This document shows positions 17,842 to 26,912 of a stretch of 64,000 nucleotides of DNA, one piece after another (position 1 is the first letter of the stretch; each line of letters starts with the position of its first letter). A program made the translations under genes and the position numbers. Location: positions 1,676,501 to 1,740,500 of the forward strand of contig CP119314.1 in the NCBI GenBank assembly GCA_029202385.1, given 5' to 3'. Source of the stretch: Candidatus Sphingomonas phytovorans. Lineage in GTDB: Bacteria; Pseudomonadota; Alphaproteobacteria; Sphingomonadales; Sphingomonadaceae. The notes below the pieces were generated by a model that was given only the letters and a program-made list of their open reading frames with translations, was not told the DNA's origin and did no database searches.

Positions 17842-18693
17842 GGTCTGGATCAATTGATTCAAGGCTGCTTTTTGGAGGCAGGCTTGAGCAAGGGCGATCT
17901 CACAGAAGCGGAATGGCGCGCTCTGAAGGGCTCGCTGCCCATCGTGCCTGGAAACCGTGGTCGAGGCAGGCCGCCCGGACAGAACCGCTCGATCATCAAT
18001 GGCATCCTCTGGCGACTTCGTTGCGGCGCTCAGTGGCGCGACGTGCCGCCCAAATATGGCAGTTGGAACACCATCTATCGGCGGTTCCGGCGATGGAGCG
18101 AAGCCGGGGTCTGGGAAACCGTGGCGGTGACGCTGGCCGAGATCATGGCGGATAGCGGCCACTACAGCATCGACAGCACCACCGTTCGCGCCCACGTCTC
18201 GGCAGCGGGCGGAAAAGGGGGGCTCATCGACGCGCTCTTGGCCGCTCGCGGGGCGGGTTCACCAGTAAACTTCACTGTCTGGCTGATGCCCTCGGAAGAC
18301 CGCTCGCCTTCCACCTGACGGTCGGTGAGGCAGCAGACTGCAAGGCGTATGATGACCTCATCGGCCTGCCAGAGCGGGCACCGGTCGCGCTGCTTGCCGA
18401 CAAGGGCTACGATGCTGGCGCCATCCGTGCCGACCTTGCCGAACGGAAGATCGAGGCCGTCATCCCCGGCAGATCAAACCGCCGTGTGAAAATCGAGTAT
18501 GACCGGGCGCTCTACAAGCAGCGGAACCGCATCGAACGCATGTTCGGCCACCTCAAAATCAACCGGGCCACCGCCACCCGCTATGATCAATTGGCCAACA
18601 ACTTCCTCGCTATGGTCCATCTTGCCACGGCCAGATACTGGCTCAAATTTGTCCACGCAGCCTAGGAGCTTGCCTCTATCATCGATCCGGACC
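17842..18693 (+). mobile_element. IS5-family insertion sequence (IS427-like), apparently intact
   Basis: About 850 bp around a two-frame DDE transposase. The ends are uncertain: GGTCTGGATC at 17842 and its near-match inverted at 18684-18693 bracket the element, while a second imperfect pair (GATTCAAGGCTGC near 17858 and GCTCCTAGGCTGC inverted near 18659) could be the true terminal repeats. No clean target duplication was found by eye. Size and frameshift organisation fit the IS427 subgroup. Confidence 0.75.
17884..18665 (+). CDS. IS5-family transposase made by -1 programmed frameshifting
   Basis: The first frame starts at TTG 17884 (GGAGG 5-6 bases upstream; LSKGDLTEAEWRALKGSLP) and would stop at 18318. 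The second half lies in the -1 frame and ends at TAG 18663-18665. The shift point is the slippery run AAAAGGGGGG at 18213-18222. The fused product of about 260 residues has the whole DDE core: IDSTTVRAH (Asp), LADKGYDA (Asp), and NRIERMFGHLK (Glu), plus the GRSRGGFTSKLH block in the second frame. I treat this as a functional arrangement, not a broken gene, since A4G6 shifts are common in this group. Confidence 0.85.
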
Positions 18694-18971
18694 GCAATCG
18701 AAGGATGAACCGCGCGAATGAGGCCTGCGATAGAATTACGGCGCCAGTCTATCAATGGCAGGGACGCCGTCGCAACTCCACAAATGTAAGCGAGTTTCAT
18801 TACATTCCCACCGCCCACTTGGAATTCTGGCGACGGTCCGCTCAAGTGAGCTAAAGGTACCCAGCGGTGGCGTAACTGAGTAGGCACCCCTCCTACTCTC
18901 AGCGGCCTGGCGTAGTGCCGAAGCAGCGGGACCGGGCTTTGGGTGCACCAGCAACGGTGTGAGGTTGCCTC

Positions 18972-19442
18972 ATGAGAATGAAAACCACACACCTTCTCGC
19001 AGACCTTTCCTTCGACTGCGATTTCTTTGACCTTGTCGTTGGCAGCTACGCCCGCCTCGTCGGAACACCTCTCAACCTGGAGAACCAAGGTCCCGATTGG
19101 CTCTACGACCACGCCCCCTTTGCATTGCTCGCACACAATATGGAGGTCGACCCTCGCTTCATCTACGCCAATCGCACCGCCCAGGCTTGCTTCGAATATC
19201 ATTGGGACGAATTCGTCACCCTGCCCTCGCGCCTGTCAGCCGAAGCGCCCGACCGCGCCGCGCGCCAGCATTTGCTGGACGAGGTTTCGCGCAAGGGCTT
19301 CGTTGTGGACTATGCCGGGATACGCGTCGCGAAGTCCGGCCGCCGCTTTCAAATCGAGAATGGGATCATCTGGCAGTTGATCGACGAAACCGGCGACCGG
19401 CACGGCCAGGCCGCAGTCTTCTCGGCGTGGCGAGACATCTGA
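18972..19442 (+). CDS. MEKHLA domain-containing protein (PAS-like)
   Basis: 156 residues. PLNLENQGPDWLYDHAPFAL, then LAHNMEVDPRFIYANRTAQ, CFEYHWDEFVTLPSRLSAEA and GFVVDYAGIRVAKSGRRFQI match the MEKHLA domain, a PAS-like fold known from plant HD-ZIP III proteins and found alone in many bacteria. In bacteria the role is unknown; sensing of a small ligand or redox signal is an inference. No output domain is attached. Confidence 0.85.
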   Translation: MRMKTTHLLADLSFDCDFFDLVVGSYARLVGTPLNLENQGPDWLYDHAPFALLAHNMEVDPRFIYANRTAQACFEYHWDEFVTLPSRLSAEAPDRAARQHLLDEVSRKGFVVDYAGIRVAKSGRRFQIENGIIWQLIDETGDRHGQAAVFSAWRDI

Positions 19443-19512
19443 GACACGCTCCCCGCACCGCATAGACTCGGCATCGATTCAACCCTCGGCGAAACCATAC
19501 CATCCTCGTCCC

Positions 19513-19917
19513 ATGAAAAGAGGACGCCCCACCCGCTACGACCCCGCCTTTGCCCGGCAAGCGCGCCTGCTCTGCCGGCTCGGCGCCGACAATGCCGATC
19601 TGGCCGAGGTGTTTTCGGTGAGTATCGCCACCTTGTACCGCTGGCTCGATCGATATTCTGAGTTCGGTCTCGCGGTCGCGATGGGCCGGGGCGACCATGC
19701 CGGGCTGGCGGAACCGACCATGTTCCGGCGCGCGGTCGGCTATGAGTATCTGGCCGAGCGCGTCTTCGGCCGCAACGGCGCCACGCCCCGTCATGTCGAC
19801 TGCCGGCACTATATCCTCGCCGATCCGAAGGTCGCGCTTCGCTGGCTGCGCAATCGTCGGCCGGAAGAATGGCGCCCCAAACCCAAGCGGGTCCGCCCCA
19901 CCCGCACACCGGATTGA
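19513..19917 (+). CDS. Small helix-turn-helix protein, terminase-small-subunit-like
   Basis: 134 residues, very basic. The N-terminal half is a helix-turn-helix (ARLLCRLGADNADLAEVFSV then SIATLYRWLDRYSEFG), the usual start of phage terminase small subunits. The C-terminal half (HVDCRHYILADPKVALRWL, then RNRRPEEWRPKPKR) is the part that follows in such proteins. No large terminase or other phage genes are nearby, so it is probably a prophage relic or a repurposed DNA-binding protein. Confidence 0.65.
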   Translation: MKRGRPTRYDPAFARQARLLCRLGADNADLAEVFSVSIATLYRWLDRYSEFGLAVAMGRGDHAGLAEPTMFRRAVGYEYLAERVFGRNGATPRHVDCRHYILADPKVALRWLRNRRPEEWRPKPKRVRPTRTPD

Positions 19918-20300
19918 CCCGCCAGTTTCCTTGACCGCCTCATCGACACGGTCACCTACCCCATTCACCTCGATGCCAACGCATCGGTCAGCTCACCCTG
20001 CCAGGTCGAACCCCGCCAGCGATGAACAGCGCCCAATTCATGCCCGCGCATTCGCGACTGCCAGGAAGAGCGACAATCGCCGCGATCAATTCTCATAAAT
20101 AGGGAAATGGACGATGGCTATTGCGGTACGAGCACGCTGCATCATGACGATTAGGTTCGGCACGCCTGGTGTGGCAAAGCCGCATTGTCTGTATCACTAC
20201 TCAGGCGATAGCGGCGCGAGCCGAGAAAATCGGGGTCGACATCGGCTGGCGAAAATCCCACTTTACTGCGCAATTTTCATGGAACCCTGTGCGTTTTACT
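19918..20300. other. Intergenic stretch without a recognised gene
   Basis: 383 bp between the HTH gene and the convergent end of the JAMM peptidase gene. Base composition is lower in GC than the surroundings (for example CTCATAAATAGGGAAATGG near 20092-20110). Open frames cross it but none has a convincing ribosome site plus protein-like composition. A possible short ORF from ATG 20114 is most likely spurious. Nothing else seen. Confidence 0.5.
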
Positions 20301-20705
20301 TCACGCATCTTCGACGGCAAGCCCAACTGCCTCGAATACCCCGACACGATCCGTCCGCCACAACCGCGCCGCGCGCGCCGTCAGGATCAGCCACAACGCC
20401 CCGTCCCCCATCGCCTGCGCGGCATCGCGCGCCGAAGGCACTGGCTCGCCGGAGGGATGCGAATGATAATGGCCGACCAGCTGCGGCCCGCCACCACGCG
20501 CGCGCCGATGGGCCGCGAACAGCGCGACCGGATCGATCTCGAACGCCCGCGCCGGCTCCGGCGCCACGTTCGTGCAGGCTTCGACAACCTCGATCAGCGT
20601 CGCGGTGCCGAACAACAGCCCGCAAACCTCCGCATGCGGGGAATTTTCCGCTTCGGTTAGCAGTCTCGCCAGGAGAGTGCTTGAAATTCCGTACCCCATT
20701 CCCAC
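20301..20705 (-). CDS. M67-family JAMM metallopeptidase (Mov34/MPN)
   Basis: 134 residues. The JAMM zinc motif is complete: Glu26 in HAEVCGLLFG, His81 and His83 in GHYHSHPSGEPVPS, and Asp94 in SARDAA. Bacterial M67 proteins of this size are isopeptidases or cleave C-terminal extensions from sulfur-carrier proteins; no substrate gene is next to it. The start (ATG 20705 or 20699) lies only 11 bases from the divergent rluD-like gene, so the two share a very short promoter region. Confidence 0.88.
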   Translation of the reverse strand: MGMGYGISSTLLARLLTEAENSPHAEVCGLLFGTATLIEVVEACTNVAPEPARAFEIDPVALFAAHRRARGGGPQLVGHYHSHPSGEPVPSARDAAQAMGDGALWLILTARAARLWRTDRVGVFEAVGLAVEDA

Positions 20706-20716
20706 ATCGCTACGGC

Positions 20717-21667
20717 ATGGATCGGGGGGTTACAAATATCGAAGCGCGCATCTCGGACGAGGCCGGTGGCTGGCGTCTCGATCGCGCTCTGGCGGATGCC
20801 GTGCCGACCATGTCACGCGAGCGCCTGAAGGTCCTGATCGCCTCGGGTGCGGTCAGCGACGAAGCCGGCGCCCTCGCCCGCGACCCGTCGCGCAAGGCAC
20901 TCGCCGGCAGCATCTTCACCGTCGCCGTCCCGGCGCCCACCCCCGCGCACAACGAGGCGCAGGATATCGCGCTGAACATCGTGTTCGAGGACGATCACCT
21001 GATCGTGATCGACAAGCAGCCCGGGCTGGTCGTCCACCCGGCGGCGGGCAATCTCGACGGGACGCTGGTCAACGCGCTGCTCCACCATTGCGCCGGGCGC
21101 TTGTCGGGCATCGGCGGCGTGGCGCGGCCGGGCATCGTCCACCGCATCGACAAGGACACGTCCGGCCTGATGGTCGCGGCCAAGACCGACCGGGCGCATG
21201 AGGGCCTTGCGAAGCAGTTCCACGACCACAGCATCGATCGCCGCTACAAGGCGATCGTCACTGGTCGTCCCCTGCCCGCCGCGGGCACCATCGACGCGCC
21301 GCTCGCGCGGTCGCCGGCGAACCGCAAGAAGATCGCGATCCAGCCGCACGGCAAGCGCGCGGTCACTCACTATACGACGCTTGAACGGCTGAAGGATGCT
21401 GCTCTGGTCGAGTGCCGGCTCGAGACCGGGCGCACCCACCAGGTCCGCGTTCACATGGCGTCGATCGGGAATCCCTTGATCGGGGACCCGACATATGGTA
21501 GAACAAAACCAGTCCACCGGCCAATATTGGAAACGTTGGATTTCCGTCGACAGGCATTGCACGCGGCCCGGCTGGGGTTCATTCACCCCGTCGAAAGCAA
21601 GCCTATGGCATTCGATAGCGAAATGCCTGCCGACATGCAGGAACTGTTCGATAGACTCTACGGTTAG
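20717..21667 (+). CDS. rluD: RluA-family 23S rRNA pseudouridine synthase (RluD-like)
   Basis: 316 residues from ATG 20717. An S4 RNA-binding domain (GGWRLDRALADAVPTMSRER) precedes the synthase domain with catalytic Asp145 in HRIDKDTSGLM, the ETGRTHQVRVH motif and the ending FDSEMPADMQELFDRL. The order rluD-like then rpoH is conserved in alphaproteobacteria. RluD modifies helix 69 of 23S rRNA. The frame is open upstream to 20114, but that region overlaps the divergent peptidase gene and is not protein-like. Confidence 0.93.
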   Translation: MDRGVTNIEARISDEAGGWRLDRALADAVPTMSRERLKVLIASGAVSDEAGALARDPSRKALAGSIFTVAVPAPTPAHNEAQDIALNIVFEDDHLIVIDKQPGLVVHPAAGNLDGTLVNALLHHCAGRLSGIGGVARPGIVHRIDKDTSGLMVAAKTDRAHEGLAKQFHDHSIDRRYKAIVTGRPLPAAGTIDAPLARSPANRKKIAIQPHGKRAVTHYTTLERLKDAALVECRLETGRTHQVRVHMASIGNPLIGDPTYGRTKPVHRPILETLDFRRQALHAARLGFIHPVESKPMAFDSEMPADMQELFDRLYG

Positions 21668-21724
21668 GTTCAAGCGCGCGTCGCCTCTTTATAGGGACCA
21701 CGCTCAGGTAAGGGAGATTTGATC

Positions 21725-22630
21725 ATGGCAAGCGGCAGCAACGTCCCGGCGACGATCCCCGCACTCGGTGGAGAGGCAAGCCTCAACCGCTATCTGTCCG
21801 AGATCAAGAAGTTTCCGATCCTCGCGCCCGAGCAGGAATATATGCTCGCCAAGCGCTTCGAGGAGCATGGCGACACCGACGCGGCGGCGCAGCTCGTCAC
21901 CTCGCACCTCCGCCTCGTCGCGAAGATCGCGATGGGGTATCGCGGCTATGGCCTGCCCGTGTCCGAGCTGATCTCGGAGGGCAATATCGGCCTGATGCAG
22001 GGCGTGAAGAAGTTCGAGGCCGATCGCGGCTTCCGTCTCGCGACCTATGCGATGTGGTGGATCCGCGCCTCGATCCAGGAATTCATCCTGCGCTCGTGGA
22101 GCCTGGTGAAGATGGGCACCACCGCCGCGCAGAAGAAGCTGTTCTTCAACCTGCGCCGGATGAAGTCGAAGCTCGACGCGTTCGAGGACGGCGATCTCAG
22201 CCCTGAACATCTCGCCAAGATCGCCAAGGATCTGGGGGTGACCGAAGAAGAGGTCACCAGCATGAACCGCCGCATGTCGATGGGCGGCGACACGTCGCTC
22301 AACGTGCCGATGCGGGAGGATGGCGAAGGTCAGTGGCAGGATTGGCTCGCTGATGACGCGCCCTTGCAGGATTCGGTCGTCGCCGACGCTCAGGAAGCCG
22401 ACGTGCGCCACGACATGCTTGTCTCGGCGATGGACGACCTCAATGAGCGCGAGAAGCACATCCTGACCGAGCGCCGCCTGACCGACGATCCCAAGACCCT
22501 TGAGGAACTGAGCCAGGTATATGGCGTCAGCCGCGAGCGTGTGCGTCAGATCGAGGTGCGCGCGTTCGAGAAGCTGCAAAAGGCGATGATGCGCCTCGCG
22601 GGCGACAAGCGGATGCTGGTCGCGGCCTGA
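21725..22630 (+). CDS. rpoH: RNA polymerase heat-shock sigma factor RpoH (sigma 32)
   Basis: 301 residues from ATG 21725, with AAGGGA 9 bases upstream. Region 2 is clear (LVAKIAMGYRGYGLPVSELI, then FRLATYAMWWIRASIQEFI), followed by the RpoH box QKKLFFNLRR and region 4 (LSQVYGVSRERVRQIEVRAF). It directs transcription of heat-shock chaperones and proteases. Many alphaproteobacteria have two RpoH copies; only one is in this window. Confidence 0.97.
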   Translation: MASGSNVPATIPALGGEASLNRYLSEIKKFPILAPEQEYMLAKRFEEHGDTDAAAQLVTSHLRLVAKIAMGYRGYGLPVSELISEGNIGLMQGVKKFEADRGFRLATYAMWWIRASIQEFILRSWSLVKMGTTAAQKKLFFNLRRMKSKLDAFEDGDLSPEHLAKIAKDLGVTEEEVTSMNRRMSMGGDTSLNVPMREDGEGQWQDWLADDAPLQDSVVADAQEADVRHDMLVSAMDDLNEREKHILTERRLTDDPKTLEELSQVYGVSRERVRQIEVRAFEKLQKAMMRLAGDKRMLVAA

Positions 22631-22634
22631 ACCC

Positions 22635-23897
22635 GTGGCCGGTGCTGACGCGGTCGTCGTCGGCGCCGGCGCGGCCGGGATCGCCGCTGCGCGGCGGCTC
22701 CACGAGGCTGGGCTTGATGTCCTGCTGGTCGAGGCGGGCAACCGCCTCGGCGGCAGGGCGCATAGCGTGCGTATCGAAGACATGACGGTCGATCTGGGCT
22801 GCGGCTGGCTCCACTCGGCCAGGCGCAATCCGTGGACCGAGCTCGCCGGGCACTATGGCTTCACCGTCGATCGCTCGCCCGCCAACTGGAGCACGCAGTG
22901 GCGCGACCTCGGCTTCCCCCCTGCCGAGCGCCATGCCTATCACGAGGCATGGATGCGCTGGGAGGAAGCAGCCCATGCCGCGCTCACCGGCCCGGACCAG
23001 CCCCTTTCGGCGTTCATCGCCCCCGACGATCCCTGGCGCCCGCTGATCGACGCTGTCTCGGGCTACGTCAATGGCGCGCCGCTCTCGCATGTGTCGCTCC
23101 ACGACTGGGCTGCCTATGAGAACTCGGCGACCGAGGACAATTGGGCAGTGCATGAAGGATATGGCACGCTGGTCGCCCGCCACGCCGAGGGGCTTGCCGT
23201 CCGGCTCGACACCATCGTCACCCATATCGACCACCGCGCGCAGACGGTCCGCGTCGAGACCAGCCGCGGCACCATCGAAACCCGTCGCGTCATCGTCTGC
23301 GTACCGCCGACGATGCTCACCGGGGAACGCATCACTTTCGATCCGCCCCTGCCCGACAAGCACGCGGCGGCCACCGCGCTCCCGCTGGGTCTGGCCGACA
23401 AGGTCTTCCTTCGCGTTGACGGAGTCGACCTGCCCGATAACGGCCATCTCATCGGCAACCCGTATAGCGCCTGTACCGCAAGCTATCGCCTCGGCCCGTT
23501 CGGCCTGCCGCTGATCGAATGCTTCTTCGGCGGGGACTGCGCCGAAGGGCTCGAAATCGATGGTGACGACGCGGCAGCCGATTTCGCGATCGGCGAACTG
23601 GTCGCCCTGTTCGGCAGCGACTGGCGCGCGCGCCTTACCCCCGTCGAGGCGACCCGCTGGCGCGCCGAGCCGCACATCCACGGCTCCTATTCCCACGCCC
23701 ATGTCGGTGCGGCACCGCAACGCGCCGTGCTGGCGGCCCCTGTCGAGGACCGGCTGTTCTTCGCCGGGGAGGCCTGCTCGACTCATGATTTCTCCACCGC
23801 CCACGGTGCTTTCCAGACCGGCGTGGCGGCGGCTGAGGCAGTGATCGGAACGCTCCCCTTTCGAAGCCGGTTTACCGCGCCCGCATCCCTCGCCTAG
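22635..23897 (+). CDS. Flavin-dependent amine oxidase
   Basis: 420 residues from GTG 22635, five bases after the rpoH stop. FAD-binding Rossmann motif VVVGAGAAGIAAARRLHEAG, the RLGGRAHSV flavin motif and the C-terminal LFFAGEACSTHDFSTAHGAF block define the monoamine/polyamine oxidase family. The substrate is not known; a polyamine is possible given the polyamine genes at 32.6-35 kb, but this is only an inference. Confidence 0.9.
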   Translation: MAGADAVVVGAGAAGIAAARRLHEAGLDVLLVEAGNRLGGRAHSVRIEDMTVDLGCGWLHSARRNPWTELAGHYGFTVDRSPANWSTQWRDLGFPPAERHAYHEAWMRWEEAAHAALTGPDQPLSAFIAPDDPWRPLIDAVSGYVNGAPLSHVSLHDWAAYENSATEDNWAVHEGYGTLVARHAEGLAVRLDTIVTHIDHRAQTVRVETSRGTIETRRVIVCVPPTMLTGERITFDPPLPDKHAAATALPLGLADKVFLRVDGVDLPDNGHLIGNPYSACTASYRLGPFGLPLIECFFGGDCAEGLEIDGDDAAADFAIGELVALFGSDWRARLTPVEATRWRAEPHIHGSYSHAHVGAAPQRAVLAAPVEDRLFFAGEACSTHDFSTAHGAFQTGVAAAEAVIGTLPFRSRFTAPASLA

Positions 23898-23906
23898 AAG
23901 CGGCGA

Positions 23907-24743
23907 ATGAGCGACGAACGGGGGCCGCCATCGGAATTCGGGGCTGCCCCCGCCGCGCGGCCTCCCGGCGCGCAACGCGCTCCGATTCAACCCAGCGGCC
24001 GACCTGCGCTAGAGCTTCCCCCTGCCACTACGGAACCAGTACCCGACATGCCTCGCCGTCGTTCATTCCTGCGCCGTCTCGTCGGCTGGTTCTTCAAGGC
24101 GATCGGCGCCTTCGTCCTGCTGTCGCTGCTGATCGTGCTGCTCTATCGCTTCGTGCCGCCGCCGGTCACGTTGACCATGCTCGGCGACGCGGTCGCGGGG
24201 CATGGCATCACCAAGGCCTGGATGCCCCTCTCCCGCATCGATCCCGACATGCCGCGCGCCGCGATCGCGGGGGAGGATTCAGGTTTCTGCACTCATCATG
24301 GCTTCGACATCGCCGCGATCGAGAAGGCGTATCAGCGCAACGCCCGCGGCGGCCGGATCCGTGGCGGCTCGACCATCAGCCAGCAGACCGCGAAGAACGT
24401 CTTCCTGATCCAGGGCGGCGGCTATGCGCGCAAGGCGCTCGAGGCCTATTTCACCGTCCTGATCGAGACGATCTGGGGCAAGAGGCGGATCATGGAGGTC
24501 TATCTCAACGTCGCGGAGACGGGGATCGGCACGTACGGCGTCAACGCCGGCTCGATCCGCTATTTCGGCCATGACGCGTCGACCATGACGCCCGCCGAGG
24601 CAGGCCGCATCGCCGCCGTCCTGCCGCTCCCCAAGAAGCGCGCGGCCATCGACCCCCGCGGTTTCACGCGCCGGCACGGCAACACGATCTCGCGACGGGT
24701 CGGCGTGGTTCGCAACGACGGTCTCGACGCCTGTCTGCGATAG
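23907..24743 (+). CDS. mtgA: Monofunctional biosynthetic peptidoglycan transglycosylase
   Basis: 278 residues. A Pro-rich cytoplasmic start, one membrane helix (IGAFVLLSLLIVLLYRFV) and the GT51 domain: EDSGFCTHHGFD with the catalytic Glu, RGGSTISQQTAKNVFL, and KRRIMEVYLNVAETGIGTYG. It polymerises lipid II without transpeptidation. The ATG at 24051 (MPRRRSFLRRL) is an alternative start that would remove the Pro-rich part. A strong hairpin follows the stop. Confidence 0.95.
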   Translation: MSDERGPPSEFGAAPAARPPGAQRAPIQPSGRPALELPPATTEPVPDMPRRRSFLRRLVGWFFKAIGAFVLLSLLIVLLYRFVPPPVTLTMLGDAVAGHGITKAWMPLSRIDPDMPRAAIAGEDSGFCTHHGFDIAAIEKAYQRNARGGRIRGGSTISQQTAKNVFLIQGGGYARKALEAYFTVLIETIWGKRRIMEVYLNVAETGIGTYGVNAGSIRYFGHDASTMTPAEAGRIAAVLPLPKKRAAIDPRGFTRRHGNTISRRVGVVRNDGLDACLR

Positions 24744-24766
24744 CCGCTTCTCTCCCGGAGAAGCGG
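24744..24766. terminator. Bidirectional terminator hairpin between mtgA and ybaB
   Basis: CCGCTTCTC, loop TCCCG, GAGAAGCGG: a perfect 9-bp stem directly after the mtgA stop, followed by AAAATG. It sits between two convergent genes and can work in both directions, although the T-run is short. Confidence 0.75.
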
Positions 24767-24798
24767 AAAATGCCACGCCGCGACCTCTGGACGCTCCC

Positions 24799-25125
24799 TT
24801 AAAAGGGCAGCTTGAACCCCGGCGGCAGCGGGATGCCGCTGGTCATCTTGGACATTTCAGCGCTCGACGCTGCATCCGCCTTCGCCTTGGCGTCGTTGAA
24901 CGCAGCGACGATCAGGTCTTCAAGCATCTGCTTCTCGCTCGCCGCGAGCAGCGATTCGTTGATATCGACGCCGATGATCCGGCCCTTGGCCGAGGCCTTG
25001 ACCTTGACCAGCCCGCCACCGGCCGCGCCCTCGACCTCGATCGCGTCGAGACCGGCCTGCGCCTTGGTCAATTCGGCCTGGACGTTCTGCGCCATGGCCA
25101 TGATGTCTTCGATACTCTTCATCAT
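24799..25125 (-). CDS. ybaB: YbaB/EbfC-family nucleoid-associated protein
   Basis: 108 residues from ATG 25125, overlapping the dnaX stop in ATGATG. MAMAQNVQAELTKAQAGLDA, then the GLVKVKASAKGRIIGVDIN core and LEDLIVAAFNDAKAKAD define the family, small dimeric DNA-binding proteins usually encoded with dnaX and recR. No recR follows here; the next gene is convergent mtgA. Confidence 0.95.
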   Translation of the reverse strand: MMKSIEDIMAMAQNVQAELTKAQAGLDAIEVEGAAGGGLVKVKASAKGRIIGVDINESLLAASEKQMLEDLIVAAFNDAKAKADAASSAEMSKMTSGIPLPPGFKLPF

Positions 25126-26771
25126 ACGCTCCGTTGTGCCGCCATCAGGCGGTCGAGTTCGCTTTCGGGAAATTCGGCATCGGGAAACGTCTCGAACGCC
25201 GCCTTGACGACCGGCGTGTCGAGGATGGCGGCGCGCATCGCCTCGCGCTTCGCCTCTTCCACTTCGCGGATCGTCGGCTCGCCCTGCGCGTCCTCCGACG
25301 TGACCTTCCACGGCTTGCCGGTGAGCCGCTTCAGTTCGATATTCAGGTCCCGGATCAGGTCCACCGGCAGCGGCCGGGAGGAGCTCAACACCAGCTCCGG
25401 CGCGGCAAAACGCACCACGCTGGCGCTCCGCGCCATCTTCACCGCCAGCGTATGCTCGCCCTTGTCCTCAAGGAACGCGATCAGGTCGCGGATCGAGTTG
25501 GGCAGGTTCGCCTCGGCAGGCTGGACTTCCGCGCGCGGCGCGGGCGCGGCAGGCGCCGCGCCACCCATCGGCGCGCCGTTCGCGATCATCCGCGCCAGTT
25601 CGCCCGGATCGGGCAGTGTCGAGGCGTGGATCAGCCGCAGCAGCGCCATTTCGCACGCCTCGATCGGCAACGCCGCGCGCGCGACCTCGTCATGACCCTT
25701 CAGCAACAGCTGCCACAGCCGGTGAAGCGACGCGAAGCTCAGCTTCCCGGCCCATTCAGCCAGCGCTTCGCGCTCCTCCGTCGCCTGCCCTGCTTCAGGC
25801 ACGGTTCCCAGCTTCACCAGCGTCGTCGCATGCACCGTCTCGAGCAGCGCGCGCAGCACGCCAAGCGGATCGACCCCGAAATCATATTGCCGCCGAAGCG
25901 CCGCAAGCGCGCCCTGCCCATCGCCGCTCAGCACCAGCCCGAACAGGTCGCGCGTCGCGCCCCGATCGGACAAGCCAAGCATCTCGCGCACCGCGCCGGC
26001 CTTCACGCCCTCGCCCTCGATGCCAGCATGAGCGATCGCTTGGTCGAGGATCGACAGACCGTCGCGCGCCGATCCTTCCGCCGCCCGCGCGATCAGCGCC
26101 AGCGCCTCGGGTTCGGCCTCCACGCCCTCCGCCTCGGACACCCGCGCGAAATGCTCGGCCAGCTTCTCCGCCGGAATGCGTCGCAGGTCGAACCTCTGGC
26201 AGCGCGACAGCACCGTCACCGGCACCTTGTTCACCTCGGTCGTGGCGAACAGGAACTTCACATGCGCCGGCGGCTCCTCAAGCGTCTTGAGCAGCGCGTT
26301 GAACGCGTTCTTCGACAGCATGTGCACTTCGTCGACGATGTAGATCTTGAACCGCGCCGACACCGCCGAATAGCGCGACGCGTCGATGATCTCGCGGACA
26401 TCGTCGACGCCGGTATGGCTGGCGGCATCCATTTCGATCACATCGATATGCCGCCCTTCGGCGATGGCGCGGCACGGCTCGCACACGCCGCAGGGGTCGA
26501 TCGTCGGCCCGCCATTGCCGTCGGGCCCGATGCAGTTCAGCGCCTTGGCGATCAGCCGCGCCGTCGAGGTCTTGCCCACCCCGCGCACGCCGGTCAGCAG
26601 GAATGCATGAGCCAGCCGCCCGCGCTTGATCGCGTTGGCGAGCGTGGTGACCATCGCATCCTGGCCGATCAGCTCGGCAAAGGTCTGCGGCCGGTATTTG
26701 CGCGCGAGGACGCGATAGACCTCGGCTTTCGCGGGCTGGGGCGGTTCGCCAAGATCGAAGGAGTCGGACAT
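25122..26771 (-). CDS. dnaX: DNA polymerase III subunits gamma/tau
   Basis: 549 residues. AAA+ clamp-loader domain with RKYRPQTFAELIGQ, Walker A GVRGVGKTS (61-69), zinc-binding Cys80, Cys94, Cys97 and Cys100, Walker B IVDEVHML and the SRC motif LSRCQRFDL. The C-terminal part is shorter than in E. coli tau. No A/G slippery site for a gamma form was noticed. It loads the beta clamp and connects the replicase. Confidence 0.97.
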   Translation of the reverse strand: MSDSFDLGEPPQPAKAEVYRVLARKYRPQTFAELIGQDAMVTTLANAIKRGRLAHAFLLTGVRGVGKTSTARLIAKALNCIGPDGNGGPTIDPCGVCEPCRAIAEGRHIDVIEMDAASHTGVDDVREIIDASRYSAVSARFKIYIVDEVHMLSKNAFNALLKTLEEPPAHVKFLFATTEVNKVPVTVLSRCQRFDLRRIPAEKLAEHFARVSEAEGVEAEPEALALIARAAEGSARDGLSILDQAIAHAGIEGEGVKAGAVREMLGLSDRGATRDLFGLVLSGDGQGALAALRRQYDFGVDPLGVLRALLETVHATTLVKLGTVPEAGQATEEREALAEWAGKLSFASLHRLWQLLLKGHDEVARAALPIEACEMALLRLIHASTLPDPGELARMIANGAPMGGAAPAAPAPRAEVQPAEANLPNSIRDLIAFLEDKGEHTLAVKMARSASVVRFAAPELVLSSSRPLPVDLIRDLNIELKRLTGKPWKVTSEDAQGEPTIREVEEAKREAMRAAILDTPVVKAAFETFPDAEFPESELDRLMAAQRSV

Positions 26772-26912
26772 TGCGGTCTATCTAGGCATCGGAACGCGCG
26801 ATGTCGAAGGGTTCGGTCGACAATTCGAGGCAGGCGTGACGCGTGGTTTCAATGCCCTTGACCAGATCTCGTCCGATCGCCGACACCTGCGCCAAAGAGC
26901 AGGGAGTAGCCC

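Larger units (their letters stand above)
17792..18800 (-). pseudogene. Candidate small gene interrupted by the IS5-family element
   Basis: On the minus strand an ATG at 18800 opens a frame (MKLAYICGVATASLPLIDWR, then NSIAGLIRAVHPSIAVRID) that runs into the right edge of the IS. Beyond the left edge a frame reads DPDLVNVICDPVFTVGHLC and stops at 17792. Joining GGATCGAT to the GATCCAGAC side would restore one frame of about 60 residues. This is a hand reconstruction; the protein is not recognised and the element ends are not fixed. Confidence 0.35.

Noticed and set aside
17884..18665. Transposase as a frameshifted pseudogene
   Set aside because: The frame change is exactly at an A4G6 slippery run and in the -1 direction, and all catalytic residues are kept, so programmed frameshifting is the better reading.
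20114..20716. N-terminal extension of the rluD-like gene
   Set aside because: It overlaps the JAMM peptidase gene on the other strand and reads as Pro/Arg-rich low complexity; the S4 domain begins right after the ATG at 20717.
25134..26861. 575-codon open frame antisense to dnaX
   Set aside because: Its protein is full of Arg, His and Gln with no domain, and it mirrors a certain dnaX gene. In GC-rich DNA such antisense frames are common.
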